From: Paraburkholderia sp. CNPSo 3274
Lineage (GTDB): Bacteria > Pseudomonadota > Gammaproteobacteria > Burkholderiales > Burkholderiaceae
DNA: 64,000 nt
Direction: 5' to 3'
NCBI RefSeq assembly: GCF_024206475.1
Contig: NZ_JAMBPR010000041.1
Coordinates: 1-64,000, forward strand
Shown here piece after piece: positions 55,829 to 64,000 of the stretch (position 1 is the stretch's first letter; each line of letters opens with the position of its first letter). Made by a program: the position numbers and the translations under genes. Below the pieces are notes generated by a model, which worked only from the letters and a program-made list of their open reading frames with translations, was not told the DNA's origin and ran no database searches.

Positions 55829-55893
55829 TGACCGGCTTGCGCCGCCGCGCCGCACGTCCATGACGTGTGCGCAGCGGCAGACGCGGCCGGTCA
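55829..55893 (+). other. Intercistronic hairpin aceF-lpdA
   Basis: TGACCGGC (55829-55836) pairs with GCCGGTCA (55886-55893). Inside is a second stem, CACGTC (55853-55858) with GACGTG (55862-55867). It fills most of the 95-bp gap and lacks a T-run, so it is more likely a processing or stability element than a terminator. Confidence 0.6.
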
Positions 55894-55915
55894 TCCTTTA
55901 GGGGTAGGGGACACC

Positions 55916-57682
<1,767 letters not shown>

Positions 57683-57718
57683 ATTCGTGCCGCGCCGCTC
57701 GTTGCGGCGCGCATGAAG

Positions 57719-57757
57719 AAACGGCGCACTCCGTGAGGGGTGCGCCGTTTGCTTTTG
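57719..57757 (+). terminator. Terminator of the PDH operon
   Basis: AAACGGCGCAC (57719-57729) pairs with GTGCGCCGTTT (57740-57750), followed by GCTTTT. Confidence 0.85.
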
Positions 57758-57914
57758 GGTTCTGCGGTAGGTGCTGCGAGAGGCGCCGGAGCGTAAAAAA
57801 AGATTCCCGGTTGGTGACCGGGCAAGTGACATGCCGGGCGGCATGCCAGAGCGTTCAGGTCCGGCGCCCGGTGCGCCGCTGCTTCAGCGCACGCACCGGT
57901 TCAATCTACAACGT

Positions 57915-58487
57915 TTAGACAGGCTTCTTGACCGAAGCGGCAGCCGAGCGCGACGCCTGGGCGGCAGCCTTGCTCGCAGCAGCGGTGGCGGCGTTGAAGT
58001 TGCTTTCCGCCATTTCCACGGCTTGCTTCGTAGCCTTGTGGACCGTTTCGTAGGTCGTGTTCGCGGCGTTGATGGCCGACTTGATCACGGCGACTGCGGT
58101 TTCCGAGCCAGCCGGCGCATTCTTCGCGACGTTGTCGACGAGCGATTGAACCTTGCGGTTCTGCTCTTCGTAATGAGCTTCGGCAACCTTCGCGAACTCA
58201 GCCTGGGTGGCCGAGGTGATTTCATACACATGGCGGCCATACGACAGCAGCTTTTCGGTCAGCGGCTGCGCATAGCTCGTTTGCAGGGCCAGAAATTCCT
58301 GCGCGTCCTTCACCGACAGTGCGCGCTGGGCGTGTTCCTGCGATTCCGCCAGATTCGAGCGGACGGCCTGAAGGTTCAATTCGACGAGCTTTTCCACGCC
58401 TTCGAATGCCTTGTTCGTGAGGCCAAACAGGGTTTCAAAGTTGGCTTTCTGGGCAGCGGCGAATTGCTCAGGGGTCAGCAGACTCAT
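57915..58487 (-). CDS. Phasin family protein (PHA granule-associated)
   Basis: A 190-residue phasin. It begins MSLLTPEQFAAAQKANFETLFGLTNKAFEGVEKLVELNLQ-type amphipathic sequence typical of PhaP (residues 1-40), is almost all helical, and ends in an Ala/Ser/Lys-rich tail ending KKPV. Phasins coat polyhydroxyalkanoate granules and control their size. AGGAG precedes ATG 58487. The upstream promoter carries two TGCGTCGCA motifs flanking -35 and -10, suggesting regulation by a PhaR-like repressor. Confidence 0.92.
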   Translation of the reverse strand: MSLLTPEQFAAAQKANFETLFGLTNKAFEGVEKLVELNLQAVRSNLAESQEHAQRALSVKDAQEFLALQTSYAQPLTEKLLSYGRHVYEITSATQAEFAKVAEAHYEEQNRKVQSLVDNVAKNAPAGSETAVAVIKSAINAANTTYETVHKATKQAVEMAESNFNAATAAASKAAAQASRSAAASVKKPV

Positions 58488-58565
58488 GTTTACGCTCCTG
58501 GATGTCGGCGGCCTTCGTGGGTCGCCTGAAGTAAGTGGCACGGCGCTGGTGCTCTGTCGCTCGCT

Positions 58566-58638
58566 TTGTGCGTCGCAACATTGACTCGATTTTAGGACGC
58601 CCTAGAAGAAAGTCAAGGCTTTTTGGTGCGTCGCACAA
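58566..58638 (-). promoter_or_regulatory. Phasin promoter flanked by two TGCGTCGCA motifs
   Basis: On the minus strand, TTGACT (58611-58616) and TAAAAT (58589-58594) with a 16-bp spacer form a strong sigma-70 promoter. TTGTGCGTCGCAA (58566-58578) lies at the expected transcription start and GTGCGTCGCACAA (58626-58638) just upstream of -35. TGC-N3-GCA cores resemble PhaR-bound sites of PHA genes, so repression by PhaR is likely. Confidence 0.7.
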
Positions 58639-58640
58639 TG

Positions 58641-59212
58641 TCGATAATTTATTATTAAACAATCACTTATGTCCCACGCATGGCGCAACCGCGACGACCG
58701 CGACAACCGCGCCAATGCCCTGTTGTGCGGGGCTCGCGGCGAGTTGAAAGGGGCGGCGACCCGGGCGGGGCAAGCGCGCAAACGCGGCTTCTGGCAAGAT
58801 GCGGCATAGATCGCATGAACGCGTCTATGGGATTTAACCTGGGCGCGTCCACCGAATTCCTACATGGAACGTTAGTGATCTATTGCGGTCGAACGCGCGT
58901 CGCGCGGCACGGCGGCACTGGTGGTCAGACAAATCTCACCCGTATTTTCCTCAGTTCAAGTTTCCTGCGACGAACGCCGTTAACGCAGCAAGCGCATTTT
59001 GCGTGTGCCGCAAACGTTGTCAGCAAGCGGCGTCGCGGCGAGAGGAGCGGCTTGGCAATTGTCTGACTCCATCGAATGCGGGAAGTGCATTGGCCAGCTC
59101 AATCGGAGGTCATACTTCGGTTTAATGAGCGCCGATAAGTGCTTCAATTTGCGAATTTTTCGTGGTTTTACTACACTTGGCGAACGATCCCGCCGCTCCA
59201 TCAAGAACACCA
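58641..59212. other. 570-bp intergenic region between phasin and pbpG
   Basis: No gene is evident. An AT-rich part near 59130-59190 probably holds the pbpG promoter (for example TTGCGA near 59151 and TACTACACT near 59169-59177). No repeat or structured RNA recognised. Confidence 0.4.
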
Positions 59213-60397
59213 ATGAAATCCGACAAGCTCCTGTCGTTCTCACTGATGCCGTCGTCGGTTATCAGCACCGCGTTGTCGGTTGCTGTTTCCGTCGCGATCA
59301 GTGCGACGCTCCTGGCGCCTGAGGGCGCCTTTGCTGCGTCGCAAGACGCTGCGCCGGCCAAAACGGCCAAGGCGAAAAAAGCCACCAGGAAGGTTGCGCA
59401 GGCCGAGCCGGAAACGGCAAAGGCCACCAAGAAGGCGGGCGTAGCCCGTACCGTCGCCGCAAAGGACGACGATGCGCGTCCGGTGGCCAAAAAACGCCGC
59501 GTCAGTTATACGATGAACGGCCGCCATCATTCGGCGATGCGCCGTGTCGCGTTCGAACCGCGCCAGCCGACCGTTGGTCAGGCGTTCGGTCTGCACGAGA
59601 CGCCCGACTCGCTGATGCTGCGCTCGGGCGTCGCCTACGTGGTCGACCAGAACACGCTCGAGCCACTGTTCGACAAGAACTCGCACGCCGTGGTGCCGAT
59701 CGCCTCGATCTCGAAGCTCATGACCGCGATGGTCGTGCTCGACTCGAAGGAGTCGCTCGCGGAGCAAATCGAAGTCACGGACGAAGACCGCGACTACGAG
59801 AAGAACACGGGCTCGCGTCTTTCGGTGGGCTCGGTGCTCTCGCGCGAGGACATGCTGCACATCGCGCTGATGGCGTCGGAAAACCGCGCGGCGGCGGCGC
59901 TCTCGCGCTATTACCCGGGCGGCCGGCCGGCGTTCATCGCGGCGATGAACGCGAAGGCGAAGCAACTCGGCATGACCGATACGCACTTCGAGAATTCCAC
60001 GGGGCTCACGAGCCACAACGTCTCGACCGCGCGTGACCTCGTGAAGATGGTGAACGCGGCGTACCAGTACCCGATGATTCGCCAGTTCTCGACCGACCGC
60101 AGCTACGACGTGTTCACGGGCAAGCGCAATCTCGCCTACAACAGCACGAATGCGCTGGTCCGCAATGCGTCATGGGACATCGGCCTGCAAAAGACGGGCT
60201 TCATCAACGAAGCGGGTGAGTGCCTCGTCATGCAGACGACGATTCACAATCGTCCGGTGATCATGGTATTGCTCGATTCGAGCGGCAAGTACTCGCGCTT
60301 CGCGGATGCAACGCGCGTGCGCACGTGGCTCGACAATGGCGGCGCCGACCAGCAGCCGCGCATTACGAGCGCCGATGCAGGCGGCGCGGGTACCTGA
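59213..60397 (+). CDS. pbpG: D-alanyl-D-alanine endopeptidase (PBP7 type)
   Basis: A 394-residue periplasmic S11 peptidase. The signal peptide occupies about residues 1-41 (cleavage near AFA/ASQ). A Lys/Ala-rich linker (residues 48-98) precedes the catalytic domain with SISK (Ser165-Lys168), SEN (222-224) and KTG (327-329). It cleaves cross-links in peptidoglycan. ATG 59213 has no strong Shine-Dalgarno. It is a single gene with a strong terminator at 60424. Confidence 0.93.
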   Translation: MKSDKLLSFSLMPSSVISTALSVAVSVAISATLLAPEGAFAASQDAAPAKTAKAKKATRKVAQAEPETAKATKKAGVARTVAAKDDDARPVAKKRRVSYTMNGRHHSAMRRVAFEPRQPTVGQAFGLHETPDSLMLRSGVAYVVDQNTLEPLFDKNSHAVVPIASISKLMTAMVVLDSKESLAEQIEVTDEDRDYEKNTGSRLSVGSVLSREDMLHIALMASENRAAAALSRYYPGGRPAFIAAMNAKAKQLGMTDTHFENSTGLTSHNVSTARDLVKMVNAAYQYPMIRQFSTDRSYDVFTGKRNLAYNSTNALVRNASWDIGLQKTGFINEAGECLVMQTTIHNRPVIMVLLDSSGKYSRFADATRVRTWLDNGGADQQPRITSADAGGAGT

Positions 60398-60423
60398 TCT
60401 CCGCCTTTTCGGATTTACCCGGC

Positions 60424-60456
60424 AAACGCCCCGCAACTGCGGGGCGTTTTGTTTTC
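60424..60456 (+). terminator. Terminator of pbpG
   Basis: AAACGCCCCGC (60424-60434), loop AACT, GCGGGGCGTTT (60439-60449), then TGTTTTC. Confidence 0.9.
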
Positions 60457-60503
60457 AGGCGCGTGCCGTTCGTGCTGTGACGATCGGTGTGACGCAGGCG
60501 GCG

Positions 60504-60534
60504 AGCAAAAAAAAGCGGAGGGCACGCCTCCGCT
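60504..60534 (-). terminator. Terminator of the IclR gene
   Basis: AGCGGAGG (60514-60521) and CCTCCGCT (60527-60534) followed on the minus strand by a run of T (the A-run 60507-60514 on plus). Confidence 0.85.
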
Positions 60535-60560
60535 CTTCCTGATTCTGCTTCGCCCTGACT

Positions 60561-61361
60561 TCAGGCGGGCTGCACGTTGCCTTCAGCGGGCTCCGAGTGA
60601 TAGCCCAGCGACTCCGAAATCGTGAGCGCCGTCTTGCTCAACTGGCCGAGCCAAGAATCCTGCAGGCGGTCCGCGGGCGCCGAGAGCGAAAGGCCCGCCA
60701 CCAGCTTGCCGGTGTCGTCGTAGATGCCGGCGGCGATGCAGCGTACGCCCAGTTCGAGCTCTTCGTTGTCACGTGCGCAGAATTGCTGGCGTACGTGAGC
60801 GAGTTCGCGCTCGAGGCGTCCGAGGTCGGTAATGCTGTTGCGCGTGTGGCCTGAAAGGCCGGTGCGCGTGGCGTAGGCGCGCACGCGGTTCGCTTCGTCG
60901 GCGGCGAGAAAGAGCTTGCCGACCGAAGTAAGGTGCAGCGGAGCCCGGCCGCCAATGGCGCGCACCACCTGCATGCCCGAGCGCTCCGAATAGGCGCGTT
61001 CGATATAGACGATTTCGTCGCCCTGGCGCACGGAGAGGTTGACGGTCTGGCCCGTGAGACGATGCAGTTCGCGCATTGGCGTGAGTGCCGCGTCACGCAC
61101 CGAAAGCCGCGCTTTCACGAGGTTGCCGAGTTCGAGCAACCGCATGCCAAGCCGGTAGGTGCCGGGATCGGAGCGGTCGACGAGACGGCAACTCACCATA
61201 TCGTTCAGGATGCGGTGCGCGGTCGAAGGATGCAGTTCGGTGCGCAGCGCAAGCTCCTTCAGGCTGACAGGGTCGCTGTGCGCGGCCAGCGCATCCAGCA
61301 GGCGCATCATGCGCTCGATAACCTGAATCGAGGTCTTCGGATCTGGATGGGTGTCGCTCAT
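60561..61361 (-). CDS. IclR-family transcriptional regulator
   Basis: A 266-residue regulator. An N-terminal winged helix-turn-helix (about residues 8-65, LKELALRTELHPSTAHRIL) and C-terminal IclR effector domain (about 90-245, with LTSVGKLFLA and IAAGIYDD). The start is ATG 61361; an in-frame ATG at 61400 would add 13 residues and neither has a good Shine-Dalgarno. It is divergent from lutA-lutB, which it probably controls (inference), with the effector perhaps lactate or another 2-hydroxy acid. Confidence 0.88.
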   Translation of the reverse strand: MSDTHPDPKTSIQVIERMMRLLDALAAHSDPVSLKELALRTELHPSTAHRILNDMVSCRLVDRSDPGTYRLGMRLLELGNLVKARLSVRDAALTPMRELHRLTGQTVNLSVRQGDEIVYIERAYSERSGMQVVRAIGGRAPLHLTSVGKLFLAADEANRVRAYATRTGLSGHTRNSITDLGRLERELAHVRQQFCARDNEELELGVRCIAAGIYDDTGKLVAGLSLSAPADRLQDSWLGQLSKTALTISESLGYHSEPAEGNVQPA

Positions 61362-61551
61362 GAGTTCAGATTCGGTTGACACTTGAGGCGAAAAATCCAT
61401 TGTATCTCGTATTGTGAAAAAAGTAAGCGCCAGGACGGAGACTCGCGCTGCGCTGCGGCATCGCGCGCAACCGGTGAGGGTGAAGCAGACCGGCGTTGGT
61501 CACGGCGGCGAAACAGCGGATAATCGGGGACGGTTTTAACGAGGAGTCCCC

Positions 61552-62274
61552 ATGCGAGTCGGTTTGTTCGTCACGTGCCTCATCGACACGATGCGTCCGG
61601 AAATTGGCTTTTCGACGCTCAAATTGCTCGAAGAGGCGGGCTATGAAGTCGTCGTGCCGCCTGCGCAAACCTGCTGCGGCCAGCCGGCCTACAACTCCGG
61701 CGAGCGCGCCATCGCACGTGATCTCGCGGAAAAGACGCTGCGCGAATTCGAGCAGTTCGACTATCTCGTCGTCCCTTCGGGTTCTTGCGGTGGCATGATC
61801 CGCGTGCACTATGGCGATCTGTTTCGCGACGATCCGGAATTGATGGCGCGCTACGGCAAGTTGCGCGAGCGCGTCTACGAACTCACGGATTTCCTCGTGA
61901 ACGTCGCCAAGGTCACGCTGCCGCAAGGGGAGTTCAGCGGGCCGGTGACTTATCACGACTCGTGTTCGGGCCTACGTGAGCTTGGGGTCAAGGCGCAGCC
62001 GCGCGCGTTGCTCGCCCAGCTCGGCGTCGAAGTGCGCGAGATGAAGGACTGCGAGCATTGCTGCGGCTTCGGCGGCACCTTTGCGGTGAAGTACGGGGAC
62101 ATCTCGACGGCCATTGCGGATGAAAAATGCGCGAATGTCCAGGCGAGCGGCACGGGCGCGGTGGTGCTCGGCGACCTCGGCTGCATGTTGAATATCGAAG
62201 GGCGTTTGCGCCGCACCGGCGACACCACCACGCGCGTGCTGCACATTGCGCAAGTGCTGGCCGGCGACGTGTGA
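61552..62274 (+). CDS. lutA: LutA-type Fe-S (CCG-domain) lactate-utilisation protein
   Basis: A 240-residue protein with two cysteine-rich CCG domains: TCCGQPAYNSG near residue 41 and CEHCCGFGG near residue 167, with further Cys in DSCSG. These match LutA, part of the LutABC L-lactate dehydrogenase complex and its relatives (for example glycolate oxidase FAD-independent Fe-S subunits). It binds iron-sulfur clusters in the cytoplasm or at the membrane. Good spacing from a GAGGAG Shine-Dalgarno. lutB starts 102 bp later. Confidence 0.9.
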   Translation: MRVGLFVTCLIDTMRPEIGFSTLKLLEEAGYEVVVPPAQTCCGQPAYNSGERAIARDLAEKTLREFEQFDYLVVPSGSCGGMIRVHYGDLFRDDPELMARYGKLRERVYELTDFLVNVAKVTLPQGEFSGPVTYHDSCSGLRELGVKAQPRALLAQLGVEVREMKDCEHCCGFGGTFAVKYGDISTAIADEKCANVQASGTGAVVLGDLGCMLNIEGRLRRTGDTTTRVLHIAQVLAGDV

Positions 62275-62376
62275 TGCGCCGCCGGCTGCCGTCGCACGGC
62301 TCGCGCGGAACGTGCGAATAGCGCTAGACCTCGACCCCAGACCTCGCCGAACACCGCTCAACATCGCCCTCACGCC

Positions 62377-63813
62377 ATGCAAGTCCAATCGATGCAGTTC
62401 AAGGCGCGCGCCGGTCAGAAGCTGGCCGATCAGCGTCTGCAGCACAACCTCAAGAAGCTTTCGACCAAGTTCGTCTCGGCGCGCGCCGAGGCGATCACCG
62501 CGATCGATTTCTCCGCCACGCGCGCGGCGCTCAAGGCGCGCCGCAACCGCGCGCTCGAAAATCTCGACGTCTGGCTCGAGCAGTTCGAGACCGAGGCGAC
62601 GCGGCGTGGTGTGACCGTGCTCTACGCGGAAACGGCGCAAGACGCGGCGAAGCTGGTCGCGGACATCGCGCGGCGCCACGACGTGCACAAGGTCATCAAG
62701 ACCAAGTCGATGGTCTCGGAGGAGATGCGGCTCAATACGGTGCTCGCGGAAATGGGCGTGCAGTCCATCGAGACCGATCTGGGCGAGTACATCCTGCAGA
62801 TCAACGACAACGAGCCGCCGAGCCACATCATTGCGCCCGTCGTCCACAAAGACAAAGACGAGATCGCCGATCTCTTCGCGCGGACGCACCACAAGCCGCG
62901 GTTGACCGAAATCCCCGACATGACCCGCGAGGCGCGCGAAGTCCTGCGCCCGCACTTTCTGTCGGCGGACATGGGCGTGACGGGCGGCAACTTCCTCGTC
63001 GCGGAAACGGGCTCGGTCGTGCTGGTGACCAACGAGGGGAACGAGGGCATGTGCACCGTGATGCCGCGCGTGCATGTGGCGGTGACGGGCATCGAGAAGG
63101 TGCTGCCTACGCTCGAAGACCTCGCCACCGCCATGCGTCTGTTGCCGCGTTCGGCAACGGGGCAGGCCACGTCGAACTACTTCTCGGTTCTCACGGGCCC
63201 GCGCGGACCCGAGGACCAGGACGGCCCCGAGCACATGTACGTCGTGCTCGTGGACGGCGGCCGCACTGGCCTGATCGGCGGCGAATTCCAGGAGATGCTG
63301 CGCTGCATCCGTTGCGGGGCGTGCATGAACCACTGCCCGGTCTATCAGAAGGTGGGCGGTCACGCGTACGGCTGGGTCTACCCGGGGCCAATGGGCTCCG
63401 TGCTCACGCCAAGCTACGTCGGTATCGAAAAGACGCTCGATCTTCCGCAGGCCGCTACGCTCTGCGGCGAGTGCAATAGCGTCTGCCCGGTGGGCATTCC
63501 GCTTTCGGACTTGCTGCGCAAACTGCGCGAGAAGCAGACGGAGCGGCATCTGCGCCCGTTGCGCGAGCGCGCGGCGCTCGCAGCGTGGGGCTGGCTCGCG
63601 CTTCACCCAACGGCCTACGCGCTGCTCACCAAACTCGGCGTGCGGATACTCGAGCGCATGGGCGGGCAGACCCGGCTCATTCGCAGGCTGCCATTCGCGC
63701 GCGGCTGGACCAACGGGCGCGATATGCCCGCGCCAGTCGGTCGCACGTTTCGCGAGTTGTACGCGGCGCGGCACACGCATCTGGACACGACAAAGCGCTC
63801 TGAACCGGCCTGA
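62377..63813 (+). CDS. lutB: LutB-type Fe-S oxidoreductase
   Basis: A 478-residue iron-sulfur protein. The N-terminal LUD domain (residues about 65-290, with TKSMVSEE and GVTGGNFLVAETGS) is followed by two cluster motifs, CIRCGACMNHCP (from Cys310) and CGECNSVCP (from Cys363), and a DUF3390-type C-terminus. In LutABC it carries electrons during L-lactate oxidation. The usual third gene, lutC, does not follow: sequence after the stop has no LutC-like frame. Confidence 0.92.
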   Translation: MQVQSMQFKARAGQKLADQRLQHNLKKLSTKFVSARAEAITAIDFSATRAALKARRNRALENLDVWLEQFETEATRRGVTVLYAETAQDAAKLVADIARRHDVHKVIKTKSMVSEEMRLNTVLAEMGVQSIETDLGEYILQINDNEPPSHIIAPVVHKDKDEIADLFARTHHKPRLTEIPDMTREAREVLRPHFLSADMGVTGGNFLVAETGSVVLVTNEGNEGMCTVMPRVHVAVTGIEKVLPTLEDLATAMRLLPRSATGQATSNYFSVLTGPRGPEDQDGPEHMYVVLVDGGRTGLIGGEFQEMLRCIRCGACMNHCPVYQKVGGHAYGWVYPGPMGSVLTPSYVGIEKTLDLPQAATLCGECNSVCPVGIPLSDLLRKLREKQTERHLRPLRERAALAAWGWLALHPTAYALLTKLGVRILERMGGQTRLIRRLPFARGWTNGRDMPAPVGRTFRELYAARHTHLDTTKRSEPA

Positions 63814-63899
63814 CGTGCGCGCATCCGTCAAGTCCAGGTCGCCGACTATTTAAGCTGGCGCAACAGTGTATTCGTCCGGACCGGGTTTTTCCTGATTGC

Positions 63900-63967
63900 G
63901 ACTCTCTATATCATCTCGACTGGCGATAGTGCGTCCGCACCTGTCGCTTCACAGTCGATAGAGAGTC
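63900..63967 (+). promoter_or_regulatory. Nested 68-nt hairpin covering an RBS
   Basis: Stems in order: GACTCTCTAT (63900-63909) with ATAGAGAGTC (63958-63967); CGACTG (63917-63922) with CAGTCG (63952-63957); GCGA (63923-63926) with TCGC (63944-63947); GTGCG (63929-63933) with CGCAC (63936-63940). About 25 bp in all with small bulges. The Shine-Dalgarno GAGAG (63961-63965) lies inside the outer 3' arm, 7 nt before ATG 63973, so the fold could gate translation. Confidence 0.7.
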
Positions 63968-63972
63968 ACATC

Positions 63973-64000
63973 ATGAGAAAGAAAATAACGGTGTACTGGC
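63973..64000 (+). CDS. Start of a gene leaving the window (partial)
   Basis: ATG 63973 opens a frame MRKKITVYW that runs to the window edge. GAGAG lies 7 nt upstream and is sequestered by the hairpin at 63900-63967. The stretch is AT-richer than its neighbours. Too short to name a product. Confidence 0.45.

Noticed and set aside
61972..63831. 619-residue minus-strand frame opposite lutB
   Set aside because: LutB with two Fe-S motifs is clear on the plus strand; this is its shadow.

Overview
The window looks like a piece of a Burkholderiaceae chromosome, most likely Paraburkholderia or a close relative. The evidence is high GC with strong GC3 bias, a PHA-granule phasin, an aceE-aceF-lpdA operon whose Lpd carries its own lipoyl domain, the glnA-ntrB-ntrC order, and many LacI, IclR and PadR type regulators beside small metabolic operons. 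I see no rRNA, CRISPR array, insertion sequence or prophage. Most of the window is ordinary housekeeping and metabolic sequence.

Layout. 1-10 kb: a perfect 92-bp palindrome at the left edge, an EamA exporter, small stress-type genes (entericidin-like lipoprotein, DUF1328 membrane protein, ferritin-like protein), an MFS exporter, and a minus-strand operon (binding protein, two permeases, ATPase, GpdQ-like phosphodiesterase) behind a LacI-family regulator. 10-13.5 kb: a tRNA-Leu(UAA) gene interrupted in its anticodon by a 285-nt group I intron, followed by a patch of small orphan genes and a decayed methyltransferase. 13.5-29.4 kb: a disulfide oxidoreductase, cupin and phosphoesterase operon, ProP, YggX, ArgA divergent from a very large HrpA, a beta-propeller protein with a fatty-acid hydroxylase, an EI24 protein, a CinA-like protein and a rhodanese. 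29.4-36.5 kb: the nitrogen-control block, with a sigma-54/NtrC-type promoter, glnA, ntrB and ntrC, then a prolyl oligopeptidase. 36.5-47.7 kb: Xth, an SDR, a DsbA-like protein, nitronate monooxygenase divergent from a PadR regulator with a perfect operator, initiator tRNA-fMet, an Asp/Glu racemase, LexA-box dinB, a cytosine-deaminase-like amidohydrolase, PrlC and FolD. 47.9-64 kb: a FixLJ-type two-component pair divergent from the pyruvate dehydrogenase operon, a phasin with a well-defined promoter, PbpG, an IclR regulator divergent from lutA-lutB, and at the right edge a long nested hairpin that buries the ribosome-binding site of a gene running out of the window.

How the genes work together. 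NtrB/NtrC probably act back on the glnA promoter just upstream. The E1, E2 and E3 subunits of pyruvate dehydrogenase are encoded in order. The ABC operon pairs uptake of an organophosphorus compound with its hydrolysis. The most notable item is the self-splicing-type intron in tRNA-Leu(UAA), at the position used by cyanobacterial and plastid introns. Next are the RBS-sequestering hairpin at 63.9 kb, the palindromic -10 shared by argA and hrpA, and the edge palindrome.
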